Shown: positions 44,401 to 51,890 of the stretch, piece after piece
Position numbering within the stretch: the first letter of the stretch is position 1
Layout of the letters: every line of letters begins with the position of its first letter
From: an uncultured Capnocytophaga sp.
Lineage (GTDB): Bacteria > Bacteroidota > Bacteroidia > Flavobacteriales > Flavobacteriaceae
Reading direction: 5' to 3'
NCBI RefSeq assembly: GCF_938029845.1
Contig: NZ_CALHGG010000175.1
Coordinates: 1 to 52,023, forward strand
Length of the DNA stretch: 52,023 bases
Program-made: the position numbers and the translations under genes
Notes under the pieces: generated by a model
The model's database searches: none
What the model saw: only the letters and a program-made list of their open reading frames with translations
What the model was told of the DNA's origin: nothing

Positions 44401-44978
44401 AACAAGCTAAACCTTGGAACACAGCAGGTATTTCGGGGGTTTATAATTTCTTGCGCAAGTTATGGCGCTTGTATTTCTCAGATAACGGTTGGCAAGTAAC
44501 TGACGAGGCTCCAACGGCTGAAATGCTTAAAGCACTGCATAAAACGATTAAAAAGGTAAATGAAGATATTGAGAATTTCTCGTTCAATACCTCGGTGAGT
44601 CAATTTATGATATGTGTCAATGAGCTATCTTCGCTTAAGTGTCACCACAAGGCTATTTTGGAACCTTTGGCAGTCCTTGTAGCACCTTTTGCTCCCCATA
44701 TTGCTGAAGAGCTCTGGAAAAGGCTTGGAAATGCTGAAAGTATAACTTATGCGGCCTATCCTATCCACGAAGAAAAGTATTTGCAAGAGGATAGCAAGGA
44801 ATATCCTGTATCGTTCAACGGCAAAGTACGCTTCAAACGCGCTTTCCCTACCAATATGCCAATTGCTGAAATAGAACAAGCTATTCTTGCCGATCCTCAA
44901 ACGGCAGAACAACTACAAGGCAAAGCTCCTAAAAAAATCATTGTAGTACCTAATAGGATTATCAATGTAGTGAGTTAA
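41412..44978 (+). CDS. leuS: Leucyl-tRNA synthetase carrying an in-frame DUF559 nuclease insertion
   Basis: Charges tRNA-Leu. 1188 residues, far above the usual 860-1000. Catalytic motifs are intact: HVGH at 48-51 and KMSKS at 963-967; the CP1 editing domain resumes with VFTTRPDTLFG and has GTGAVMAVPAGDERDY. Between DFAV (about 292) and ITVFTTRPD (489) about 197 residues are inserted, encoded by the element at 42289-42876. No stop or frameshift occurs at either junction. A second, AT-rich extension (about residues 846-915) precedes QPIHVDV. The insertion lacks intein splice residues, so it is probably retained in the protein or removed by an unknown route. Confidence 0.95.
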   Translation: MTYNHKEIEAYWQAYWAEHQTYKSVNDYNKPKYYVLDMFPYPSGAGLHVGHPLGYIASDIVARYKRHKGFNVLHPQGYDSFGLPAEQYAIQTGQHPALTTAQNIARYREQLDKIGFSFDWSREVKTSDPAYYRHTQWIFIQLFNSWYNNETDKAEPIDTLIALFEKEGNAKINAACDDDTPSFIAEEWKAFSEADKQRILLKYRLTYLAETEVNWCPALGTVLANDEIVNGVSERGGHPVIRKKMTQWSMRITAYAERLLQGLDTIDWSESIKESQRNWIGKSIGASIDFAVIPRSPEGGQTSSGVNDCSLEGGQTSREVDNPIDIISEVISDGKFGYMTGGNNSHLLIEKAKEMRNNMTDAEKLLWEVLGAKNIGDKFRRQHVIGDFIADFVCLPKRLIIEVDGGYHNDDTQQSLDEQRTKILNHLGFEVIRFTNEEVLGNLDEVVNQIEEKLSLLPNIKELNKAEQSSETIGTRGVQVCPPSGERGITVFTTRPDTLFGVTYLTLAPEHALVPLITTEEQRAEVEAYMAATAKRSERDRMADTKTVSGAFTGAYALHPLTGKQIPIWIGDYVLASYGTGAVMAVPAGDERDYAFAKHFKGAKGMPEVINIFDKDISENAFTDKEGMIYQNSDFLDGCTSFKEAFPKVLAALEAKGVGNSKVNYRLRDAVFSRQRYWGEPFPVYYKNGLPQMIEETYLPILLPEVEKYLPTEEGNPPLGNATIWAWDTTNHKVVSNELIDNQTVFPLELNTMPGWAGSSWYWLEYMMEKEERVDFPTKTVTNYWQNVDLYVGGSEHATGHLLYSRFWNKFLKDRGFAPTEEPFKKLINQGMILGMSAFAYRVLWEVKDEQGNEVNLVEVKELSSNNFPPIFVSKKFKDDKLAIVLLEKIFPKYPQWVEFMKKLSGKIINTIIQPIHVDVSLLKDTSDELDIERFKAWRKEFADAEFILEEDGKYITGREVEKMSKSKYNVVNPDDICEQYGADTLRLYEMFLGPLEQAKPWNTAGISGVYNFLRKLWRLYFSDNGWQVTDEAPTAEMLKALHKTIKKVNEDIENFSFNTSVSQFMICVNELSSLKCHHKAILEPLAVLVAPFAPHIAEELWKRLGNAESITYAAYPIHEEKYLQEDSKEYPVSFNGKVRFKRAFPTNMPIAEIEQAILADPQTAEQLQGKAPKKIIVVPNRIINVVS
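42289..42876 (+). mobile_element. DUF559 endonuclease element with terminal inverted repeats inside leuS
   Basis: 588 bp (196 codons) bounded by perfect 28-bp inverted repeats (42289-42316 and 42849-42876, TCCCCCGTTCCCCCGAAGGG... and its complement), each itself a hairpin. TTA occurs on both sides (42286-42288 and 42877-42879), a likely 3-bp target duplication, so the net gain is 591 bp and keeps the frame. It encodes LeuS residues 357-457 as a DUF559/Vsr-like nuclease domain (MTDAEKLLWEVL; FRRQHVIGDFIADF with Asp391; IIEVDGG with Glu402 and Asp404). A 42-bp direct repeat (42303 and 42345) lies in its left arm. No transposase is present, so mobility would need the nuclease or a helper. Confidence 0.8.
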
Positions 44979-45122
44979 TGATCAATTTGTCAGGGGTTAG
45001 TTCTTAGATTCTAAGAATTAATCCCTGAACTCTAAATATGTAGTAACTTATCAATTCCTTAGTATGATAGTAGCATACTTTTGGTGATATTTTATCTTCC
45101 TCTGATTATTCTAATTTTATTA

Positions 45123-45354
45123 ATGTTTAAAGGAGATATTGAGGAAATGTGCAAAATATATGTAGCTATCTTTAATGACATGAAGATGATTATACGGCTT
45201 ACTTTTGTACTTGTTATTGTGGTATATTATCTCGTCAACTATGTACTCAAGTACAATAAAAAAAGCCCAGTACATGCTTTTAGAACAAATGAGTGATGAA
45301 GACTTTGACTTGCTTCTGAAAGTAAGAGATCATTTGCCATTTACAAGCAACTAA
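45123..45354 (+). pseudogene. Frameshifted small membrane protein related to 45986-46676
   Basis: ATG 45123 follows the promoter element TACTTTTG (45076-45083). It encodes one membrane helix (IRLTFVLVIVVYYLVNYVLKY), then hits an A7 run at 45258-45264. A +1 shift there continues as AQYMLLEQMSDEDFDLLLKV to TAA 45354, matching AQHLLLEEMSDKDFEYLFKV of the neighbour. One A fewer would restore the frame. A further coding-like stretch in a third frame (about 45333-45479, SFAIYKQLKPHLETAISHAT) may be another gene's remnant. Confidence 0.7.
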
Positions 45355-45449
45355 AACCTCATCTTGAAACTGCTATAAGCCATGCTACTACTTTAGGGAG
45401 CTTTAGCACTCAAGAATATAAGAGAGCTATGTGTGAAATGCCTTTGTTA

Positions 45450-45890
45450 TTAGAACTCGTATATGTTGATAATAAATGAAAAAGTACTTCCTTTGAAGCT
45501 AGTTCCTTCCTTGAAGGGGAAGGAATATCCCCAGTAAAATTCAAAGGCATTGACCAATGAAAGACCTATTCGGGGTGTTATGGCCTCTGTATTTGCGGAG
45601 ACACCAGCACCTATGGGTAAGATAAAGAAAGCATCGGCTCCTATTTCAGGCAGGAGTTGCCAGTGGTCAGGTTTTCCTATGTGGGAGCCTGCATATACCT
45701 TAGCTCCAATAGCCGCCAGACCGCTGGGATCTACGTCAATACTATTGAGTGAAATACCCCAAAAAATGAAATTATGGTTGCCATTGGTATGAGTATAAGC
45801 GACACGTGATCCCCATTTGTCCAAGGGTTCAAATAGCTGTGCCTTGACAGATAAAGGCAATAATGATATGAGGAATAGGAGAAATTTCAT
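45450..45890 (-). CDS. Small secreted or outer-membrane protein, unknown function
   Basis: 146 residues with signal peptide MKFLLFLISLLPLSVKAQ and no lipobox. Alternating glycine-rich, aromatic strands (NHNFIFWGISLN, GLAAIGAKVYAG, FILPIGAGVSAN, FEFYWGYSFPF, STFSFIINIYEF) suggest a small beta-barrel ending in Phe. No family recognised. It has a minus-strand promoter element TATCTTTG at 45952-45959. Its 3' end overlaps the decayed coding-like stretch on the other strand. Confidence 0.7.
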   Translation of the reverse strand: MKFLLFLISLLPLSVKAQLFEPLDKWGSRVAYTHTNGNHNFIFWGISLNSIDVDPSGLAAIGAKVYAGSHIGKPDHWQLLPEIGADAFFILPIGAGVSANTEAITPRIGLSLVNAFEFYWGYSFPFKEGTSFKGSTFSFIINIYEF

Positions 45891-45985
45891 AGGATATGAA
45901 GATTAAAAAGTATGTACTATCTTAATACAAGGTAAGGATACTAAAGTCTAGCAAAGATACAAAAAATATTAATAGCTAAAATATC

Positions 45986-46676
45986 ATGGATATAGATATT
46001 TTCTTTTTGATAAGCGTTTTCCACTATGCGCTAATGGGAGCATTGCTCTACTTTGCAGCCTTTCACAAGAATGAATTTGAACAGCGTGTAGCCCGCTATA
46101 TACCTTATCATGCGATAAGAGTGGAGCGTAAGCAATACTTGGAAAAAGTAGAAAAATACAAGCGCTATATCTGTAATGGACTTGCTATTTTCTTTGCTCT
46201 TGTATTTATAATCCCTCTTGGTTATCTTATTGCCTTAGATATTCTGAAAGGTTGGATGCTTATGCAGGTAGCTTCTTGGGCATTGTCTCCTCTTATATTT
46301 CTCTTTTGGGGCTATTACTTACTAAGCTCTGTAGTGAAGAGAAATGCCAAAGCGCAACATCTGCTTTTAGAGGAGATGAGTGATAAGGATTTTGAGTATC
46401 TGTTCAAGGTACAGAAGAATTTATCTTGGCTAAGAAAATACTTTCCCTTTTTTATACTGTGTAAAGACAAATTGTATTTTTTTTACTTTTTTCACTATCA
46501 GAGAAATAGACCCTAAGCGAGTAGAAAAAATGCGTTCTTGGTCGTCCAAAGGAGACAATAGAACGGTTCTGATAAAACATCCCAAATGGTTTATGACCAG
46601 TATGACTGGGAGGGTGTATCCTCATTTGCAGGATATTATTAAAAAATACAATCCCCAAGCGGATATAAAATCCTAA
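45986..46676 (+). pseudogene. Frameshifted two-helix membrane protein (T8 tract)
   Basis: From ATG 45986 it encodes two membrane regions (IFFLISVFHYALMGALLYFA; ICNGLAIFFALVFIIPLGYL plus a further hydrophobic stretch) and AQHLLLEEMSDKDFEYLFKV, related to 45123-45354. The frame closes at 46516 after a T8 run (46477-46484) and T6 run (46487-46492). Shifted by one base, it goes on as TIREIDPKRVEKMRSW and SMTGRVYPHLQDIIKKY to TAA 46676, about 229 residues in all. Removing one T restores it. Either a pseudogene, a phase-variable gene or a sequencing error. Confidence 0.7.
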
Positions 46677-46680
46677 GTGA

Positions 46681-47295
46681 ATGCAAGCTAAACGTGCAGT
46701 TCTAAATAAACTCCTTACTCACTATGGCAAGCAGAATTGGTGGAACCACTCCAATCGGTTGGTTGATTGGGTTTCTATGATTCTCATTCAGCAAACCACC
46801 CAACTCAATGTAGAGCGAGCTTTGGCAAACCTTGAAGGCAAACTCTCAGTGGAAGTACTACATGCCATGGGAGAGGAAGAATTACAAACCCTTATTCGTC
46901 CTGCAGGTTTCTACAAACAGAAGAGTAGCTATATCAAGGCATTGATGGCTTGGTATGTATCCCATGGAGCTTCTTTGGACAAATTTGCAGCTATTGCCAC
47001 TGATGAGCTTCGTATGAAACTCCTTTCTATCAAGGGGGTAGGAGAGGAGACTGCCGATGCGATGTTGTTATATATTTTTCGTAGGAATGTGTTTATTGCT
47101 GACCAATATGCCCTTCGTCTCTTTACGCGCTTAGGGCTTACCACCGCAACTACCTACAAGGCACTGCGAGCAGAGTGTATGCCTTTGGTGGCTGATGTTT
47201 CCTTAGAGACTTGTCAGGAGTGGCATGCTGTGATAGATGAGCATGGAAAAGCCTACCGCCGTGGTCATACCGATGAGGCATGGCTACAACAGTAG
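46681..47295 (+). CDS. HhH-GPD DNA glycosylase, MagIII-like
   Basis: 204-residue base-excision protein of the endonuclease III superfamily. Helix-hairpin-helix LLSIKGVGEETADAMLLYIF and the catalytic Asp in VFIADQYALRLF are present. The Nth Lys (GVGxKT) is Glu here, and no C-terminal four-Cys iron-sulphur cluster is seen. That combination, with GVGEETADA, resembles 3-methyladenine glycosylase III of Helicobacter rather than Nth. Start ATG 5 bp after the frameshifted gene's true stop, so it may be translated from the same transcript. Confidence 0.83.
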   Translation: MQAKRAVLNKLLTHYGKQNWWNHSNRLVDWVSMILIQQTTQLNVERALANLEGKLSVEVLHAMGEEELQTLIRPAGFYKQKSSYIKALMAWYVSHGASLDKFAAIATDELRMKLLSIKGVGEETADAMLLYIFRRNVFIADQYALRLFTRLGLTTATTYKALRAECMPLVADVSLETCQEWHAVIDEHGKAYRRGHTDEAWLQQ

Positions 47296-47315
47296 GCTTT
47301 ATAGGTAGAAAGGAG

Positions 47316-48626
47316 CTATTCCTTTATAATCTTGATATTTTTGTCAGCAAACTTTTGGGAAAGCCACTGCTGGAGACGTGCTATATCCACCTCTTTATCC
47401 ACTTCTTTGCCTTTGACTTGTTCCCTTACAGGGGTATAGAGCATCAGCGTAGTGGTGGAAAGGCTGTCAGAAACAAAGCTATTTAGGCGACCAAAAGAGA
47501 AATCCTTGATATTAGGAAACAGAATCTTCACTTCCTTGGCAAAATCGGAATCCTCTATCTTGTACTTTTCTAACTCCTCGGTAAGTTGCTTTATCTTTAC
47601 GTCTTTGCTGGAGAGTGAAGCTTTATTCTTGTTGATTTCAGAGAGTATTTCTTGACTTATATCCGATTCTTTTTGGCGGATAATAAGTTCTGTATTGGAG
47701 ATATTGAAGTTTTTGAGGTTGTTTTGTAGGCTCTTTTCCTCCTCTTCGCTGAATTTTTTGTCTAAGAAAGCCAATTCAATTGTTTTAGGAGAAGTATTGT
47801 AGCGGATACGTTTGTAGATGATTGTATAACCATTGTTTTCAAACTCAGTGGTGATATAGTGGGCTACATTCTCGTGAAAACGCTTTTCTTGGAAGAGGGT
47901 ATATGCCAAGTAAAGGCTAGGGGTAACAATGAGTATAACCAATGAGGTGATCACATAGCGCAGACGTTTGTTCAGTTTCTCGTTGCCTGTATTTTTAGGC
48001 GTATATTTTAGGTATTTGATAATCAAAAAAGTAGCAATTCCTATAAAGAAACAGTTGATGCTATAAAGATAGAAAGCCCCTAAGAAGTAGCTTAAATTAC
48101 CTGTTGCCAAGCCGAAGCCTGCGGTACATAGGGGAGGCATAAGGGCGGTGGCGATGGCCACCCCTGGGATAGGGTTTCCTTTCTCCTGACGGGTAAGGGA
48201 GATAGCTCCTACCACACCACCAAAGAAGGCAATCAGTACATCATAGATAGTGGGGGAGGTACGTGCCAGCAGTTCTGATTGGGCGTCCTTGAACGGGCTG
48301 ATATAGAAGTAGATAAAGGATACCAATAGGCTGACGATAGTCGCTATCAATAGGCTGCGTCCGGTCTTCTTAAACAGATCGAAGTCATAGGTAGCTAAGG
48401 CAAATCCTGCACCCACAATAGGCCCCATAAGGGGAGAGATGAGCATAGCTCCGATAATTACTGCCGTAGAATTGACATTCAGTCCAATAGAGGCAATGAG
48501 AATGGCACAAGCTAGAATCCATAAGTTGGCTCCACGAAAGGAAATATTACTGATAATATCTTCTATTACCTTTTCCTTTTTTTCCTCTCCGTCATGCAGA
48601 TTTAAAAGATGTCTAAAGAAACTCAT
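47316..48626 (-). CDS. DUF389 membrane protein
   Basis: 436 residues. Residues 30-220 hold about six membrane helices with the family motifs NVNSTAVIIGAMLISPLMGP and GVAIATALMPPLCTAGFGLA. The C-terminal half (about 235-436) is soluble, with a coiled coil (about 310-365, KESDISQEILSEINKN) and a beta-rich end. Function is unknown in this family. It is convergent with the glycosylase gene (20 bp apart) and has a TATCTTTG promoter at 48653-48660. Confidence 0.87.
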   Translation of the reverse strand: MSFFRHLLNLHDGEEKKEKVIEDIISNISFRGANLWILACAILIASIGLNVNSTAVIIGAMLISPLMGPIVGAGFALATYDFDLFKKTGRSLLIATIVSLLVSFIYFYISPFKDAQSELLARTSPTIYDVLIAFFGGVVGAISLTRQEKGNPIPGVAIATALMPPLCTAGFGLATGNLSYFLGAFYLYSINCFFIGIATFLIIKYLKYTPKNTGNEKLNKRLRYVITSLVILIVTPSLYLAYTLFQEKRFHENVAHYITTEFENNGYTIIYKRIRYNTSPKTIELAFLDKKFSEEEEKSLQNNLKNFNISNTELIIRQKESDISQEILSEINKNKASLSSKDVKIKQLTEELEKYKIEDSDFAKEVKILFPNIKDFSFGRLNSFVSDSLSTTTLMLYTPVREQVKGKEVDKEVDIARLQQWLSQKFADKNIKIIKE

Positions 48627-48752
48627 ATTTTTTGATTTGATATTTTTCAGGGCAAAGATAAGAATTAATTATCAATTGGCAAATTTTTTAATTTGCTCAT
48701 ATATTATATTGTTAATTTCCAAGGAACTACGATTTCTTTAAAAAAAATTTTA

Positions 48753-48760
48753 TACTTTTG
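48753..48760 (+). promoter_or_regulatory. Promoter element TACTTTTG
   Basis: TAnnTTTG match 24 bp before the outer-membrane protein ATG; it serves the two-gene unit at 48785-51790. Confidence 0.6.
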
Positions 48761-48784
48761 TCGTGATTATATAAAATCAGTGAA

Positions 48785-49369
48785 ATGATGAAACCACATA
48801 TCTTTACCTTACTGTTGCTCTGTACGCTACCTGTTCTTGCTCAGCAAGAGGACATTGATGTGCAGCAGGATAGAGCGGCTCGGCGTGCGGAGCGTGCAGC
48901 CTATTGGGGGCGGTTCTTCTCGGTAGGTTATGAAGGGGGTACGATTGCACCCTTTGGTATCCGAGGGGAATTAGGAGGGAGTGATAAGCGCATAGGTGCT
49001 TTCCTTAATTTTCGCTCCTCCCTTAGAAGGGCTTCCAAATTGGAACAATATGCCAGAGAAGATTTCCCAGCCAACAAAACCGAGTTTGTAGGGGGAGCTT
49101 CCTTGAGGCTAACCCATTGGGCTTATCTCAATGTAGGAGGAGGCATAGGTTGGCATCATTACCCTTTTGTCAATGAGTATGCCCATGAGCAGACTTTGGA
49201 GCGGAAGAGCTATATCCCTGGTTATTGGGGAGCTACATTTCGGATTACTAAGCTGATTAATATAGTAGGAGGTATGTCCTATATTGCCTTTACAGAACGA
49301 CTATACGCCCCTGAATATACTTTTGGAATTACAATAAACCTTAAACAGTGGTCTCTCGTCAGCCACTAA
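48785..49369 (+). CDS. Outer-membrane beta-barrel-like protein
   Basis: 194 residues; start at the first of two consecutive ATGs; signal peptide to about LPVLAQ. A short Arg/Glu/Asp-rich segment (VQQDRAARRAERA) is followed by glycine- and aromatic-rich strands (FFSVGYEGGTIAPFGI, AYLNVGGGIGWHHYPF, TFGITINLKQWSLVSH) of a small barrel. No exact family recognised. It is 24 bp upstream of the FnIII-repeat lipoprotein and probably co-transcribed, perhaps as an outer-membrane anchor or partner. Confidence 0.76.
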   Translation: MMKPHIFTLLLLCTLPVLAQQEDIDVQQDRAARRAERAAYWGRFFSVGYEGGTIAPFGIRGELGGSDKRIGAFLNFRSSLRRASKLEQYAREDFPANKTEFVGGASLRLTHWAYLNVGGGIGWHHYPFVNEYAHEQTLERKSYIPGYWGATFRITKLINIVGGMSYIAFTERLYAPEYTFGITINLKQWSLVSH

Positions 49370-49393
49370 TCACTAACAATGAACTGAACAATT

Positions 49394-51790
49394 ATGAAAA
49401 GATATCTATTATGTTTGCTGGTCTGTGTGGCTTGCAGCAAGGAAAAGTATAATTTCAAGCAAGTATTTGCTCCTGCCTTCAAAGACCAAAAGGAAATGGA
49501 GGTTACCAAAAGCGCTGCCACACTTAGTATAACACTAGTGCAGGACTATAACAGCATGGTTAGCAAAAGAGGCTTTTACTATGCTACTTCCAAAGAAGCC
49601 TTAGCCAATATTAGAGAACGCAGAGTGGCTACGGATCCGTCCTTTGGGACAGGGAGCTATACAGTACAGCTCAAGCACCTGATCCCCGAAACCACTTACT
49701 ACTACCAAGCCTTTGCAACCAATGGACAGGGTACCGCTTTGGCTGAAATACAATCGTTTACCACTCTCAAGGGCACAGCAGCTATCATTAGTACGCTAGA
49801 ACCAGAAGTGAAAGACTACCAGATCACCTTCAAAGGGGCCATACTCGATACAGGCGGTTACCCTATAACCGAATATGGTTTCTACTATTCTACGGTCAAT
49901 CAACAACCTTCGGCTGCCGATGGAGTAGTATCCAAAACAACCCCTTCTTATAGAAATGATACCTTCACACTATCATTACAGACTTTTGTAGCCAATACGT
50001 CCTACTATGTACGTGCTTATGTGGTGACTCAGAAGGGCAAAGCCTTGGGAGAAGTACTCAAGTTCAACACCTCTCGGGAGGTTCCTGCCTTGGGAGTAGA
50101 GATAGAAGCACCTACCCATATTACCAACACCTCTGCTCTTGTCAAGGCAAAAGTGGCTCATATAGGAGGGGCGGCAACCTACCAAACTGGATTTGTTTAT
50201 AGTAGTACTCAAGAGATGCCTTCTTTGGAAAATGGAGCTACCAAAGTATTGGGGGTGAATACTATAGAAAGAAAATTCTTCCATGAACTTACAGGTCTCG
50301 CTCCAGCCAAGCGTTACTTCTTGAGAGCCTTTGTAACCAATGCCGCAGGTACTGTTTATAGTGAGCAGTTGCTGCTACATACCTTGCCTACTGAGGCTCC
50401 TGAGGGAGTACATTTTGTCATTTATAAGGATTTGCAACAACGCTCTGTATCTCTCTATGGGAGTGTTGCCTCTGCTGCTGATGGAGGAGTAATCACCGAG
50501 AGAGGTTTCGTGTATGATACCTCTAGCGAACGCCTTACCCAAGAGGCTGCCCAAGTAGTGAGACTTCAGGGAGGGGCAGGCAATTTCTCCACTACCATAC
50601 AGGGGCTTACTCCACGTACCCAGTATTATGTGAGGGCTTATGCTAAGAATCAATTTGGTGTTGCTTATAGTGAGGAGGTGGCGACCTTTACCACTGAGGA
50701 TATGGGTACTCCTTCCGCCTTGCAGATTATCTATGCCATTCCTTCAGTGAGTGAGATATCACTTAGTGCCTTAGTGAGAGAGGACGGTGGCGGTAGTATC
50801 TCTCGTCGAGGATTTGTTTATAGCAAAGAGAAGCCTCAACCTACTTTGGACGATAGCTGGGTAGAGGTAGGTAATGGGGCAGGTAATTTCTCAGTTACCC
50901 TTCGTAGGCTTTCGGTAGATACACGTTACTATGTACGTGCCTTTGCTACCAACGAGCGCGGTACTTCTTATAGTGAATCGCTTACCCTACATACTCAGAA
51001 TGTTTCCTTGCCAACGCTTGCTTCCTTTGCACAAGGGGAGATATTCTCTACCAGAGTAAAGCTGACAGGGAATATAACTTCCAATGGAGGAGGTAAGATA
51101 CTCCAATATGGCTTTGTATATAGCCAGCATCATACCACACCTACTTTGGAAAATAATACAGGACAGGTTTCTCTTGGAGAAAATATTTTAGGTCATTTCT
51201 CTATGGAACTCACTCAATTGCAGCGAAATAAAACTTACTATGTAAGGGCTTTTGCTACCAATGAGCGTGGTACTACCTATTCAGATCCTCAGTCGTTGAC
51301 CACGCCTATTCTTAGTGTAGGTGATACCCACGAGGGCGGTATAGTAGCCTATCTGTTTACTCCTATGGACGAAGGTTTTGTAGCAGGGCAGTTACATGGT
51401 TACCTTATTCCTAATATAACCGACTTGCCTACAGAAGGCTACGTTTGGGGATGTGCACTGCCGCAAAACAGTACGAGTCCTTCCCTTGGCACAGGGCGGG
51501 ACAATACCACTCTTATTGCTAACGATTGTTCCGATACCTCTGCCAGCTATTATGTAAGGCATCATTTCCGTGCTGCCAATAAGGACGACTGGTTTATTCC
51601 TAGTATGGTTGAGCTGTCCAATATTGCACATAATCGCAATCTCTTGAGGCTTCCCGTAGCCGCTTATTGGTCATCTACCCAGAAAGACTATTACGAGGCT
51701 TATTATGTGCTATTTGCCCCCACGGATGCGAAAGTAAATGTAGCAGAGAAGAATAATCCTAAGAAAATACTGCCTATAAGAGAGTTTTGA
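49394..51790 (+). CDS. FnIII-repeat lipoprotein with DUF1566/Lcl-like C-terminal domain
   Basis: 798 residues; lipobox VCVAC with Cys14. About six repeats of 95-105 residues (roughly 40-125, 130-225, 235-330, 338-430, 440-535, 540-640), each with RGFVYS near the middle and TYYVRAFATNxRGTxYSE before the end, FnIII-like. The C-terminal domain (645-798) has VGDTHEGGIVAYLF, DWFIPSMVELSNI and AAYWSSTQ, the pattern of DUF1566 (Lcl C-terminal) domains. Surface adhesin or ligand-binding role is inferred. Repeats 5 and 6 are the most alike, suggesting recent expansion. Confidence 0.85.
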   Translation: MKRYLLCLLVCVACSKEKYNFKQVFAPAFKDQKEMEVTKSAATLSITLVQDYNSMVSKRGFYYATSKEALANIRERRVATDPSFGTGSYTVQLKHLIPETTYYYQAFATNGQGTALAEIQSFTTLKGTAAIISTLEPEVKDYQITFKGAILDTGGYPITEYGFYYSTVNQQPSAADGVVSKTTPSYRNDTFTLSLQTFVANTSYYVRAYVVTQKGKALGEVLKFNTSREVPALGVEIEAPTHITNTSALVKAKVAHIGGAATYQTGFVYSSTQEMPSLENGATKVLGVNTIERKFFHELTGLAPAKRYFLRAFVTNAAGTVYSEQLLLHTLPTEAPEGVHFVIYKDLQQRSVSLYGSVASAADGGVITERGFVYDTSSERLTQEAAQVVRLQGGAGNFSTTIQGLTPRTQYYVRAYAKNQFGVAYSEEVATFTTEDMGTPSALQIIYAIPSVSEISLSALVREDGGGSISRRGFVYSKEKPQPTLDDSWVEVGNGAGNFSVTLRRLSVDTRYYVRAFATNERGTSYSESLTLHTQNVSLPTLASFAQGEIFSTRVKLTGNITSNGGGKILQYGFVYSQHHTTPTLENNTGQVSLGENILGHFSMELTQLQRNKTYYVRAFATNERGTTYSDPQSLTTPILSVGDTHEGGIVAYLFTPMDEGFVAGQLHGYLIPNITDLPTEGYVWGCALPQNSTSPSLGTGRDNTTLIANDCSDTSASYYVRHHFRAANKDDWFIPSMVELSNIAHNRNLLRLPVAAYWSSTQKDYYEAYYVLFAPTDAKVNVAEKNNPKKILPIREF

Positions 51791-51857
51791 TTTGCCGATT
51801 TGCTGATTTGTCGATTTGCCAATTTGCTGATTTGTCAATTTGTCGATTTGTCAATCA
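51789..51857. repeat. Eight-base-period repeat of GATTTGCC/GATTTGTC type
   Basis: Eight or so consecutive variants of GATTTGCT or AATTTGTC directly after the stop codon of the FnIII-repeat lipoprotein. Same family as spacers at 21065-21130, 36040-36056 and 41225-41400. Confidence 0.8.
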
Positions 51858-51890
51858 ATGGTGAAAAACAACAATCTTAGTCAGTATTTG

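Noticed and set aside
41412..44978. LeuS as two separate genes or a pseudogene
   Set aside because: A single uninterrupted frame covers both halves and the nuclease domain, with no internal stop.
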